From contig CACCLU010000005.1 of the NCBI GenBank assembly GCA_902546975.1, positions 1 to 44,260 of the forward strand: a DNA stretch of 44,260 bases. Direction: 5' to 3'. The notes under the pieces were generated by a model. It was not told the origin of the DNA. It searched no databases and worked only from the letters and a program-made list of their open reading frames with translations. The translations under genes were made by a program, and so were the position numbers. Shown piece by piece: positions 1 to 11,646 of the stretch; position 1 is the stretch's first letter; each line of letters opens with the position of its first letter. The DNA is from an uncultured Alphaproteobacteria bacterium (lineage in GTDB: Bacteria; Pseudomonadota; Alphaproteobacteria; HIMB59).

Positions 1-408
1 ATGTTCAGAACTTATATGAGGATCGCCAAGTTCATCCGATTTTAAACAATACTCAATTAACGTATCAGATAATTGTGTTCCTTCTTTTACACCAAACTTT
101 TTAGATAAAGAGCCAGCAAAGAAATTTCTAACTAAAACTTCAATTGGAATAATATCTACTTTTTTTAAAAGCTGAGATTTTTTATCAATTTTCTTTATAA
201 AGTGTGTTGGAATATCACAATGATTCAATATTTGAAATAAATAACTCGATATAGCATTATTAATTGCACCCTTATTCTTTATAGAGCCCTTTTTTAAATT
301 ATTAAAAGCTGTAGCATCATTTTTATAGGTAGCTATGACCTCCTTACTAGTTTTGGCAAAAATAATTTTTGCTTTTCCCTCATATAATTTTTTCAATTTT
401 ACTGCCAT
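1..408 (-). CDS. purC: Phosphoribosylaminoimidazole-succinocarboxamide synthase, N-terminal part
   Basis: This gene makes SAICAR from CAIR, aspartate and ATP in cytoplasmic purine synthesis. The 136 codons present read without a stop from ATG at 408 to the window edge, so the C-terminal part is missing. The N-terminus carries KLYEGKAK at residues 6-13, the glycine-rich strand typical of the family, followed by a D-A-T-A-F stretch. Further on, EVLVRNFFAGS matches the conserved active-site segment. Its ATG overlaps the purB stop by one base (TAATG), so it is probably translated by coupling at the end of sfsA-map-purB-purC. The identification is firm; only the gene's end is unseen. Confidence 0.95.
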   Translation of the reverse strand, partial: MAVKLKKLYEGKAKIIFAKTSKEVIATYKNDATAFNNLKKGSIKNKGAINNAISSYLFQILNHCDIPTHFIKKIDKKSQLLKKVDIIPIEVLVRNFFAGSLSKKFGVKEGTQLSDTLIEYCLKSDELGDPHISSEH

Positions 409-1697
409 TAATTAATCCTTTTAAATATTTTATCAACATTTTTAAAAAGATTTTTATTATTGAAGATATTATTAACATTACTTGATATTTTTAATTTGGC
501 TAAACGAGGATGACTCAAAAGATTATCTTTAAAAGACATATTACCTTTCCAAGTTTTCAAAGCACAATCTTGAACAATCTTATAGGCATCTTCTCTTAAA
601 ACTTTCTTTTCAATAAGAAAAATCAGGACATTTTGTGAATAGGGTAGGCCTTTTAAAAGATTTAAATTTTTCATCATATTTTTTTTATTTATATTTAAAT
701 TATTTAAAACGTTGATCATTCTTTGAACTGCAAAGTCGAGCGTTATGGTAGCATTGGGAGCGTTTATTCTCTCAACACTGGAGTGACTTATATCTCTTTC
801 ATGCCATGAAGTTATATTCTCCAAAGCAGGAATGGTTAACGATCTAATCACTCTTGCTAGTCCTGTTAAATTTTCTGATAAAATTGGATTTTTTTTATGA
901 GGCATTGCCGAACTACCCTTTTGGCCTTTTCCAAAACCTTCCTCAACTTCTAAAACTTCTGTTCTTTGTAAGTGTCTAATTTCAGTTGATAGACGTTCTA
1001 TGGAGCTTGCAATAATAGCAAAAGAGCAAAAAAGGTCCGCATGCCTGTCTCTTGGAATTATCTGCGTGGAGACAGGTTCGATTGAAAATTTTAATTTTTT
1101 AGCAATCATTTGCTCTACCCTTGTGTCAATATTCGAATATGTCCCTACAGGACCAGACATTTGAATTGTTTGAATTTGTTTTATCGAATTATTAAGACGA
1201 TCTATGTTTCTTTTGTTTTCGGCTAGATATCCTAATATTTTTAATCCAAAAGTAGTCGTTTCGGCGTGAATACCATGACTTCTACCGATACACAATGTGT
1301 ACTTATGTTTTTTTGCAATATTTAAAAGAGATTTACTCAAAGTTTTTAAACCTTCAAGAATTATATTACTTGATTGGTTAAGTTGTATGGAGAAAGAAGT
1401 ATCTAAAATATCACTAGAAGTTAGTCCCTTATGAATATACCTAGACTCGGGTCCTACATACTTTGCTACATTAGTCAAAAAAGCAATTACATCGTGCTTT
1501 GTTTTTTCTTCAATTTTTTCTATTTCTTTTACCTTAAACTTTGCTTTTTTTTTGATCTTGTTTGAAGTCCCTTTAGGTATCTGACCCAATTTTTCCATAG
1601 CCTCGCAAGCGAGAATTTCAAGGTCAAGCCATATTTGAAATTTATTATTATCTTCCCAGATCTCTTTAAGAATTTTTCTAGAGTATCTTGGTATCAA
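408..1697 (-). CDS. purB: Adenylosuccinate lyase
   Basis: Cleaves SAICAR to AICAR plus fumarate and adenylosuccinate to AMP plus fumarate, so it acts twice in purine synthesis. The 429 residues match the usual length of the fumarase/aspartase superfamily. Visible motifs are TKHDV (66-70), KGLTSSDILDT (90-100), GRSHG with His141, and the mobile catalytic loop GSSAMPHKKNP (261-271). The start is TTG at 1697; it gives the canonical N-terminus MIPRYSR, and no ATG fits. The start overlaps the map stop by four bases, and the stop overlaps the purC start. PurC makes the SAICAR that PurB splits, so the pairing is functional. Confidence 0.97.
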   Translation of the reverse strand: MIPRYSRKILKEIWEDNNKFQIWLDLEILACEAMEKLGQIPKGTSNKIKKKAKFKVKEIEKIEEKTKHDVIAFLTNVAKYVGPESRYIHKGLTSSDILDTSFSIQLNQSSNIILEGLKTLSKSLLNIAKKHKYTLCIGRSHGIHAETTTFGLKILGYLAENKRNIDRLNNSIKQIQTIQMSGPVGTYSNIDTRVEQMIAKKLKFSIEPVSTQIIPRDRHADLFCSFAIIASSIERLSTEIRHLQRTEVLEVEEGFGKGQKGSSAMPHKKNPILSENLTGLARVIRSLTIPALENITSWHERDISHSSVERINAPNATITLDFAVQRMINVLNNLNINKKNMMKNLNLLKGLPYSQNVLIFLIEKKVLREDAYKIVQDCALKTWKGNMSFKDNLLSHPRLAKLKISSNVNNIFNNKNLFKNVDKIFKRIN

Positions 1698-2473
1698 TTA
1701 TAAAAAGCCTTACTTGGGGACTCTGTTAGAATCTCAATAATATCACCATTAATGTATATCGTATGTTCGTACTGAGCGCTAAGTGTTTTATCTTTAGTCA
1801 CTGCAGTCCAACCATCGTTAAGTATTTTAGATTGATATTTACCAACATTGATCATGGGTTCAATTGTAAAAATCATTCCGTCTACAAATTTTACCTTATC
1901 ATACTCACTATCGTAATAGTGTAAAATACTAGGATTCTCGTGAAACTTTAATCCAACTCCATGTCCACAAAAATCTCTAACAACACTAAAGTTGTTTGAA
2001 GTTGCTATATTCTCAATTTTTTTTCCTATTCTACTGATAGGCTCACCAACTTTTATCTCGCCAATACTCTCTATCAAACAATCGTGGGTAACCTTGCATA
2101 GATTACTTGCTTTAATTGAAATGTCTCCTACTTTAAACATCCTTGATGAGTCCCCATGCCAACCATCAATTATTGTCGTTACATCTACATTTAAAATATC
2201 TCCATTTTGAAGGTTTCGATTATGGTTTGGAATTCCATGACAAATAACATGATTTAATGATGTACATGTAGACTTTGGAAAACCTCTGTAAAACAACGGT
2301 GCAGGTGTGCCTCCTAGCTCTTGAATTCTTGTTAAACAATAATCATCAATCTCAGATGTAGAGACATCTTCTTTTATAATATTATTTAGTTCGTCTAAAA
2401 TAGTTGCAGTAATTTTACTTGCCTCTCTACAAGGTTCTACTTCATCACTTTTGTATGATTTAATTTTCATCAA
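1694..2473 (-). CDS. map: Methionine aminopeptidase, type I
   Basis: Removes the initiator methionine from nascent proteins in the cytoplasm. The pita-bread fold metal ligands are all visible: Asp97, Asp108, His171, Glu205 and Glu236, plus His79 in the HGIP motif. The 259-residue length is normal for a type Ia enzyme without a zinc-finger extension. Two consecutive ATGs (2473 and 2470) could each be the start; both lie inside the end of sfsA (14-base overlap with the first). The 3' end overlaps purB. The set sfsA-map-purB-purC is probably one transcript. Confidence 0.97.
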   Translation of the reverse strand: MMKIKSYKSDEVEPCREASKITATILDELNNIIKEDVSTSEIDDYCLTRIQELGGTPAPLFYRGFPKSTCTSLNHVICHGIPNHNRNLQNGDILNVDVTTIIDGWHGDSSRMFKVGDISIKASNLCKVTHDCLIESIGEIKVGEPISRIGKKIENIATSNNFSVVRDFCGHGVGLKFHENPSILHYYDSEYDKVKFVDGMIFTIEPMINVGKYQSKILNDGWTAVTKDKTLSAQYEHTIYINGDIIEILTESPSKAFYN

Positions 2474-3155
2474 TATTTATTTCACCAGTAATATTTATAC
2501 CTTTATATGATACGTTACATTTAAAAGCTCTAAATTGTACGCCACTTTTTTTTGCTATTATAGAGTTTTCATAATACTCATTATCCAAATCTTTAGCTAT
2601 AGAAAATCTATCTACATCATTTCGTTGAATTAGATATATTAAAAAACATTTACTTCCTTTTTTGGACATATTACTTAACTCAATTAGGTGTTTAGATCCT
2701 CTTGAAGTAACTGCATCTGGAAATTCTGCTAAATTCTTTTTCCTTGATAAAGTAACTGATTTGACTTCAATGTAAGTATCTCCATTAGGGTGGCTAGCAA
2801 AGATATCAATTCTAGAATTTTTTCCATATTTTACCTCTTTTTTGAAATTACCTTTAATTTCCTGCAAAATTTTTTTTCCTCTCATAGCGTTGAAAATTAT
2901 GTCATTTGGTAGAGATGTGTTTACACCTACAAAAGTTTTGAGGTCTTTAATTGCCTCCAATCTATATTTTAATTTTGCATTTGGGTTTTCAACTTTTGCA
3001 ACTAATACTTTAGAACCCTCTTTCAATAAACCTAAAAGTGACCCTGTATTTGGGCAGTAAGCTGTGACAACTACATTATCAAGCTTTAAATCGACAAAAA
3101 ATCGCTTATAGCGTTTTATAAAAAAACCCTCTAAGATTTCCTCTTTATACTTCAT
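2460..3155 (-). CDS. sfsA: SfsA family protein (sugar fermentation stimulation protein)
   Basis: A 231-residue SfsA protein. The N-terminal half has the OB-like part with RYKRFF (15-20) and CPNTGS (34-39). The C-terminal half has YGKNSRIDI (110-118), IEVKS (129-133) and FPDAVT (145-150), which form the PD-(D/E)xK-type nuclease core described for the family. The biochemical role is unsettled: the name comes from an Escherichia coli maltose phenotype, and nucleic-acid binding has been reported. It is the first gene of the minus-strand run to purC. Its ATG lies two bases from the divergent ATG at 3158, so its promoter must lie inside the neighbouring coding region. Confidence 0.93.
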   Translation of the reverse strand: MKYKEEILEGFFIKRYKRFFVDLKLDNVVVTAYCPNTGSLLGLLKEGSKVLVAKVENPNAKLKYRLEAIKDLKTFVGVNTSLPNDIIFNAMRGKKILQEIKGNFKKEVKYGKNSRIDIFASHPNGDTYIEVKSVTLSRKKNLAEFPDAVTSRGSKHLIELSNMSKKGSKCFLIYLIQRNDVDRFSIAKDLDNEYYENSIIAKKSGVQFRAFKCNVSYKGINITGEINIDEN

Positions 3156-3157
3156 TT

Positions 3158-3901
3158 ATGGTAACTACTAAAAAAATTAATTCAGCTTGTCTTGTGATCA
3201 TTGGCAATGAGATATTATCAGGTAGGACACAAGATAAAAATATAAATCATATAGCTAAAGAGTTGTTCATTTGTGGTATATCTCTGCAGTTAGTGGTTGT
3301 AATTCCTGACCAAAAAAAAATAATTATTTCTCAAATAAGGAAATTAAAAAATCAATATGATTTTATTATCACTACTGGTGGTATAGGTCCAACTCACGAT
3401 GACATTACATCTGAGTCAATTAGTTTGGCAGTTAAAAAAAAATACAAATTACATAATGGCGCATATAAAGAATTAAAAAAATATTACAGGAAAATTAAAT
3501 CTGAATTAACTGATGCCAGAATGAAAATGGCGCATATGCCGGAAGGCTCTAAGTTAATTTTAAATAAAGTTAGTGGAGCACCAGGTTTTAAAATTGAAAA
3601 TATTTATGTTTTTGCTGGCATACCCTCAATAGTACAAGCGATGATGAAAGAATTTAAAAAAATGATAAAAATTAAAAATAAATTTTATTCAACCACAATA
3701 TCTACAAAACTTTTTGAGAGTAAAATAGCCCATCTACTTGTTCGAGCTGAGAGAAAATATAAAAATATTTCTATAGGTAGCTATCCAATTTTTGATGGAA
3801 AACCGAAGGGTGTAGAGATTGTTATAAACTCTCAAGTGAATAAGTTCGGTGTTAGCAATGCGAAAAAATTCATATTAAGAGAAATAAACAAAATCATTTA
3901 A
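3158..3901 (+). CDS. CinA N-terminal / MoaB-Mog-like domain protein (COG1058)
   Basis: A 247-residue stand-alone competence/damage-inducible CinA N-terminal domain, of the molybdopterin-binding (MoCF) fold. GNEILSG (16-22) and TTGGIGPTHDDIT (72-84) are the signature loops. The C-terminal deamidase domain of full-length CinA (about 400 residues) is absent, as is common in alphaproteobacteria. Family members include ADP-ribose/NAD-related pyrophosphatases and MoaB-like proteins; the exact substrate here cannot be read from sequence. A molybdenum-cofactor gene, moaA, is in the window but about 9 kb away, so a link is not supported. The ATG at 3158 has no clear ribosome-binding site. Confidence 0.85.
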   Translation: MVTTKKINSACLVIIGNEILSGRTQDKNINHIAKELFICGISLQLVVVIPDQKKIIISQIRKLKNQYDFIITTGGIGPTHDDITSESISLAVKKKYKLHNGAYKELKKYYRKIKSELTDARMKMAHMPEGSKLILNKVSGAPGFKIENIYVFAGIPSIVQAMMKEFKKMIKIKNKFYSTTISTKLFESKIAHLLVRAERKYKNISIGSYPIFDGKPKGVEIVINSQVNKFGVSNAKKFILREINKII

Positions 3902-3912
3902 GATTAGGCTAA

Positions 3913-3918
3913 TATAAT
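3913..3918 (+). promoter_or_regulatory. Probable -10 box for tRNA-Met
   Basis: A perfect TATAAT lies 20 bases before the tRNA-Met gene and just after the stop of the upstream gene. No convincing -35 box sits at the right distance, so this is a partial promoter call. Confidence 0.45.
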
Positions 3919-3938
3919 ATAAAACAATATTTCTTTAT

Positions 3939-4015
3939 GGCGGAGTAGCTCAGTTGGTTAGAGCGGTGGAATCATAATCCATGTGTCGGGGGTTCAAATC
4001 CCTCCTCCGCTACCA
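3939..4015 (+). tRNA. tRNA-Met (CAU), elongator
   Basis: A 77-base cloverleaf with encoded CCA. Acceptor GGCGGAG pairs with CTCCGCT (G1-U72 wobble). The anticodon stem GTGGA/TCCAT encloses loop ATCATAA with anticodon CAU. The first acceptor pair and D arm are unlike an initiator. Its overall sequence resembles alphaproteobacterial elongator tRNA-Met rather than tRNA-Ile2(CAU), although lysidine modification cannot be excluded from sequence alone. Confidence 0.9.
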
Positions 4016-4066
4016 AGAATAATCATTGTAATTGTTGATATTTTGACATATCTTTCGTTTTCTGAT

Positions 4067-4143
<77 letters not shown>

Positions 4144-4203
4144 ACCTTCTAAAAAACGCTTTCTTTTCAATAGTTTTTTTTTATTTTTTTTAATGAAATG
4201 CAT

Positions 4204-4235
4204 TTGACAATGTCCCCATAAAGTGTAGATATATT
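4204..4235 (+). promoter_or_regulatory. rRNA operon promoter
   Basis: A consensus -35 TTGACA (4204-4209) is followed 16-20 bases later by the AT-rich segment TAGATATATT (4226-4235), which offers several -10 alignments. It lies about 200 bases before mature 16S and upstream of boxA and the processing stem, the expected order. The upstream T-rich tract (about 4170-4195) could act as an UP element. The region 4144-4436 otherwise holds only leader signals and no gene. Confidence 0.65.
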
Positions 4236-4284
4236 CTACTTTTTATTCGATTCACTAGGCCATTTATTGTGCATTAGTGATTCT

Positions 4285-4293
4285 TGCTCTTTA
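4285..4293 (+). promoter_or_regulatory. boxA antitermination element of the rRNA leader
   Basis: TGCTCTTTA matches the core of the bacterial boxA consensus bound by NusB/S10. It sits between the promoter and the 16S processing stem, its usual place. No clear boxB was seen. Confidence 0.6.
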
Positions 4294-4313
4294 TTTTTTG
4301 TAAATATGAAATG

Positions 4314-4325
4314 AATAGACGGTGG
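4314..4325 (+). other. 16S processing stem, 5' arm (pairs with 5974-5985)
   Basis: AATAGACGGTGG here is the exact reverse complement of CCACCGTCTATT at 5974-5985, after the 16S 3' end. The pairing loops out the whole 16S and would form the RNase III substrate for pre-16S release. Confidence 0.8.
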
Positions 4326-4436
4326 GTTTATAACGTCAAATTTCGATCAAGTTTTCATTTGATAAAAATGACAGCTCGTTATTTTGGCGTCTAACCTACG
4401 TCAATTTAAAACTTTGTTTTTTATGAGTAGGTAATT

Positions 4437-5934
<1,498 letters not shown>

Positions 5935-5973
5935 AGGAAAAAAAACTTTGAACTAAGTGTACGTTCGAAGTAA

Positions 5974-5985
5974 CCACCGTCTATT
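5974..5985 (+). other. 16S processing stem, 3' arm
   Basis: CCACCGTCTATT pairs perfectly with 4314-4325. It lies 43 bases after the mature 16S end in the internal transcribed spacer. Confidence 0.8.
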
Positions 5986-6027
5986 TGTTTTGCTTTTTTC
6001 AACATGTGTTGATAAAGGGCATTGATT

Positions 6028-6104
6028 GGGCGTGTAGCTCAGTTGGTTAGAGCGCGCGCTTGATAAGCGTGAGGTCGGAGGTTCAAGTCCTCCCTCGCCC
6101 ACCA
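6028..6104 (+). tRNA. tRNA-Ile (GAU)
   Basis: A 77-base tRNA with encoded CCA in the standard spacer position. Anticodon GAT lies in loop TTGATAA; the T arm is GGAGG/CCTCC. The acceptor GGGCGTG against CTCGCCC leaves a U6-U67 mismatch. It pairs with tRNA-Ala, eight bases downstream. Confidence 0.97.
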
Positions 6105-6112
6105 ACAATGTT

Positions 6113-6188
6113 GGGGGATTAGCTCAGCTGGGAGAGCGCCTGATTTGCATTCAGGAGGTCAGCGGTTCGATCCCGCTATCCTCCACCA
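6113..6188 (+). tRNA. tRNA-Ala (UGC)
   Basis: A 76-base tRNA with encoded CCA and anticodon TGC in loop TTTGCAT. Acceptor GGGGGAT against ATCCTCC gives the G3-U70 wobble that is the main alanyl-tRNA synthetase identity element; alaS itself is at 14728-17397. Confidence 0.98.
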
Positions 6189-6225
6189 ACTTTTTAAAAT
6201 CGTAAATATGTAAGCTGATAACACA

Positions 6226-6253
6226 GACGAATGACTTGCACGAGTTATTCGTC
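6226..6253 (+). other. Hairpin in the tRNA-Ala/23S spacer
   Basis: GACGAATGACT (6226-6236) pairs with AGTTATTCGTC (6243-6253), with one G-U wobble, around a six-base loop. No U tract follows, so it is not a terminator; a processing or folding role in pre-rRNA is the likely reading. The rest of 6189-6325 is AT-rich spacer. Confidence 0.6.
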
Positions 6254-6303
6254 AATTAAACAACTAATATAACAACAAATAACTACAAAAAGTTATTAAC
6301 TAC

Positions 6304-6325
6304 AAACTTTTCACTGTGTGTTAAT

Positions 6326-6334
<9 letters not shown>
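6304..6334 (+). other. 23S processing stem, 5' arm (pairs with about 9033-9062)
   Basis: The stretch AACTTTTCACTGTGTG and the following bases to AATTCAAGC pair nearly perfectly with the sequence after the 23S 3' end (AATT through ACACAGCGAAAAGTT), giving a stem of roughly 28 pairs. Its inner end is the mature 23S terminal helix. This is the expected RNase III site. Confidence 0.8.
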
Positions 6335-9042
<2,708 letters not shown>

Positions 9043-9085
9043 TAATACACAGCGAAAAGTTTTAACTACAATGTTATAAAAAGTT

Positions 9086-9198
9086 TGTGGCGGTCATAGC
9101 GGAGTGAAAAAACCCGATCCCATTTCGAACTCGGTCGTGAAGGCCTCCAGCGCCGATGGTACTTAGTCTTAAGGCTTGGGAGAGTAGGACGCCGCCTA
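9086..9198 (+). rRNA. rrf: 5S ribosomal RNA
   Basis: About 113 bases, placed 43 bases after 23S. The terminal helix GGCGG (9089-9093) pairs with CCGCC (9192-9196), and the loop CCGATCCCATTTCGAACTCG is the conserved 5S core. Ends are approximate. No intrinsic terminator with a GC stem and U tract is visible between 5S and the next gene at 9234. Confidence 0.96.
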
Positions 9199-9233
9199 TT
9201 TATATAAATTAAAATTAATATATGCTATAAAGT

Positions 9234-10436
9234 GTGAAAAATTTCCTTTTTTTTTCATTATCCTATTTATTGCTTTTAATTATATCACAATACATATTTT
9301 TTGATTATTTTAATACTTACCACTCTGACCATTTTTTTTATTTAGATAAAGTTAATGAATTTAAAAATGAATATAATTTTTTTGAGGTATTAGTAAAACT
9401 CGTATCTTTTTCTTCTGATATAAATTTACCATTAATTTTTTTTTATACACTAATATTCAAATTAGTTGACACAGAAGTTTCTATAATAATTGTAAACACA
9501 TTTTTTACTTTTTTAATATTTATTAAAATTAATAAAATCCTTTTAGAATTTGGTATAAAAAAAATTCTAGCTGTAGAGTTTTTTATACTCACACTATTCA
9601 TGACATATTTAAATATTGGAATAAATAAAGAAGTAATAACTATTTTAGTATTACTATATATATTGCACGAAATTTTAAAAATTGCACAAAATCAAATCAA
9701 TAGTATGTCCTTGTCAAAATTATTTTTCTTAACCTTTTTCTTTGCGTTAATAAAACCCTTACATGCTATTTTTTTAATTTCACTTTTATTTTTTTATTTA
9801 ATTTACATATACATATTAAAAAAAAAATTAATTTTATGGTACATAATATTTTTTTTTATCATCTTAGTTTTAATACTAGCTAATTTAATCAATCTCCGCT
9901 ATTCAGATGAAATACCTTATTTTAACTTTTTAAATTATTATCAATATATTAATGAGAATAGATCCAATTTTTTTAATATTGGATTAACTCATCCCACATT
10001 AGAATATTTAAATAGAACAAATAAAGTATCTCTATTTCAAGGCTTTGTTTTTAGTTATAATAATTTTTCAATTCTTTTTAATGGTGTTTTTAGTAGTTTA
10101 ATTTTTCCAAGTCTAACTGATGTCTTTTTTGCTATACATCATAATTCTCGCTTCATTCTTTTTATTTTATTCGACTCTTTATTAATGAAATTAGGTATTT
10201 GTTACTCAATATATTGTTTAATTAAGAAGAAATATTTTTTTAACAATTTAACAATTTTAATTATAATGCTCTTATTTACATTAATTTTAACATCGAATGT
10301 TCCAAATGATGGAATTACTTATAGATATCTTTACCCGTATAAAATTTTTTTCATATTTTTAGGATACGCACATATTAAATTATTAATAAGGAAAATTTTG
10401 GTAGCCTCGGGCGGACTCGAACCGCCACGGGAATAA
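9234..10436 (+). CDS. Multispanning membrane protein, possible polysaccharide polymerase (Wzy/EpsG-like)
   Basis: I do not recognise a specific family. The 400 residues start at GTG 9234 and contain roughly ten hydrophobic helices, with a soluble loop around residues 225-270 and RYLYPYKIFFIFLG near the end, a pattern seen in O-antigen polymerase or EpsG-type proteins. That role is inference. The base composition is extremely A+T. The last dozen codons (…VASGGLEPPRE) are antisense to tRNA-Leu: this familiar string arises whenever a frame reads through the reverse of such a tRNA, so the original C-terminus was probably lost or replaced. It sits 35 bases after 5S, alone and convergent with tRNA-Leu. 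Confidence 0.6.
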   Translation: MKNFLFFSLSYLLLLIISQYIFFDYFNTYHSDHFFYLDKVNEFKNEYNFFEVLVKLVSFSSDINLPLIFFYTLIFKLVDTEVSIIIVNTFFTFLIFIKINKILLEFGIKKILAVEFFILTLFMTYLNIGINKEVITILVLLYILHEILKIAQNQINSMSLSKLFFLTFFFALIKPLHAIFLISLLFFYLIYIYILKKKLILWYIIFFFIILVLILANLINLRYSDEIPYFNFLNYYQYINENRSNFFNIGLTHPTLEYLNRTNKVSLFQGFVFSYNNFSILFNGVFSSLIFPSLTDVFFAIHHNSRFILFILFDSLLMKLGICYSIYCLIKKKYFFNNLTILIIMLLFTLILTSNVPNDGITYRYLYPYKIFFIFLGYAHIKLLIRKILVASGGLEPPRE

Positions 10437-10486
10437 ATCCCACTGGATTTTAAGTCCAGACTGTCTACCAATTCCAGCACGAGGCC
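10399..10486 (-). tRNA. tRNA-Leu (UAA)
   Basis: An 88-base class II tRNA with a long variable arm (stem GGGA/TCCC region) and encoded CCA. Acceptor GGCCTCG pairs with CGAGGCT (G1-U72). Anticodon stem CTGGA/TCCAG surrounds loop CTTAAAA with anticodon TAA. It is co-oriented with, and 55 bases after, the gene at 10542-11642, so it may be processed from that transcript. The 3' half is antisense to the end of the plus-strand membrane-protein gene. Confidence 0.97.
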
Positions 10487-10541
10487 ATAATAAAATCGTT
10501 AATAGAATTTAGATGATTGCTTAAGTTTTTCAATACATTAT

Positions 10542-11642
10542 TCAATTTAAATAGTCTTGATTATCAAATATACCTTCAAATTTATTTCTACCAAAAATTA
10601 ATCCTAAAAATAAATCATAGTTTTGTCTCTCAGATGAATAATTTGGTTTTAAAATATTTTTGTTTTTATTTTCTAATATCTTAATGTAACTATCAGGTAA
10701 CTCTTCTTTAATATTTTTTAATTCATTAATTGATAAAGGACTCAATTGGATATTAAAATCTTTAAAGGTCTTTAATCTAACCTCCTCATCAATTAAATAG
10801 CATAAAAAACCTGAACTTTGTGAGTCATTCAAATATGCACTAAAACCGTAGAACGATAAGGGTTTTATTTCTAAATTTTCAATAAATATCCCCACTTCAT
10901 CATCCCAAGTATATTTACTTTTTGGAAAAAGTTGAAAACTTCTAAAGTCAATATTTTTATAGAGAAGTATTCCATCACTAAATAACGTATAGACATTCTC
11001 AGAATTTTCATAAGATGTATAAACTTCTGAAAAGCTATTATTTATAATATTTTTATTAATATTTTCATATGATTTTGTAAATAAATCTGCAGTTAAATCA
11101 AATGTTAAACTATTTAAATCTATCGAGGGTTTTTCCAAATGATATGTCATTAAATTAATTATATCCTCTTCACTTTTAAAGCTCATCCCCAGTGTATATT
11201 TAATTGGATTGTATAATTTTGAAAATTCCTCAAAAGTTAATTTTTTATGATTATCCTTGCTTAATAAAATAAATGTATCCAAATCTAATGGAAATAGATT
11301 TTCAGTAATTTCAACCTCATTATTATTGTAAAAACTTAAAACCTTGTCAGGTATTTGAGTTGGTCTCAAACTTAATTTCGTTAAATCTCCATATTCACCA
11401 AATAAAATATCAAACTCATTTGCATTTTGATTTACCTCGCTAATTGTAAATTCTATATTATTTAGCAATGAATACTCACCAAGTGTGTAATATAAATAGT
11501 ATTTATAATCAATGTAACTATTTTCAAAAAGTCCAATATTCAGCTTTTCCTTTTTTAAACATTCATTTGAGGTAGAGCTTTTTGGAAACATAAACACCAA
11601 AAAAAAGATTAAAAAGATTTTAGAATTATTAAGAGACTTCAC
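10542..11642 (-). CDS. Exported protein of unknown function, possibly solute-binding-like
   Basis: 366 residues from a GTG start at 11642. The N-terminus has a Sec signal: K2, then a hydrophobic run about residues 9-20, then a likely cleavage near residue 24. The mature part is acidic and soluble, with no membrane helix or repeats. Its mixed alpha/beta character and the C-terminal pattern loosely recall periplasmic solute-binding proteins, but no transporter gene is adjacent and I cannot confirm that. It begins four bases after the nadK stop, so it is probably the last protein gene of a DUF3553-moaA-nadK transcript. Function is not assigned. Confidence 0.7.
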   Translation of the reverse strand: MKSLNNSKIFLIFFLVFMFPKSSTSNECLKKEKLNIGLFENSYIDYKYYLYYTLGEYSLLNNIEFTISEVNQNANEFDILFGEYGDLTKLSLRPTQIPDKVLSFYNNNEVEITENLFPLDLDTFILLSKDNHKKLTFEEFSKLYNPIKYTLGMSFKSEEDIINLMTYHLEKPSIDLNSLTFDLTADLFTKSYENINKNIINNSFSEVYTSYENSENVYTLFSDGILLYKNIDFRSFQLFPKSKYTWDDEVGIFIENLEIKPLSFYGFSAYLNDSQSSGFLCYLIDEEVRLKTFKDFNIQLSPLSINELKNIKEELPDSYIKILENKNKNILKPNYSSERQNYDLFLGLIFGRNKFEGIFDNQDYLN

Positions 11643-11646
11643 TTAA

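Noticed and set aside
1992-3060. Plus-strand frames opposite map and sfsA
   Set aside because: They are antisense shadows of clearly identified minus-strand genes.
3939-4015. tRNA-Ile2 (CAU, lysidine) instead of tRNA-Met
   Set aside because: Overall sequence resembles elongator tRNA-Met of alphaproteobacteria; only a tilS-type modification analysis could settle it.
4144-4200. Intrinsic terminator after tRNA-fMet
   Set aside because: AAAAAAC and GTTTTTT could pair around 13 bases, but the stem is weak and AT-only; the T tract is more likely upstream promoter DNA.
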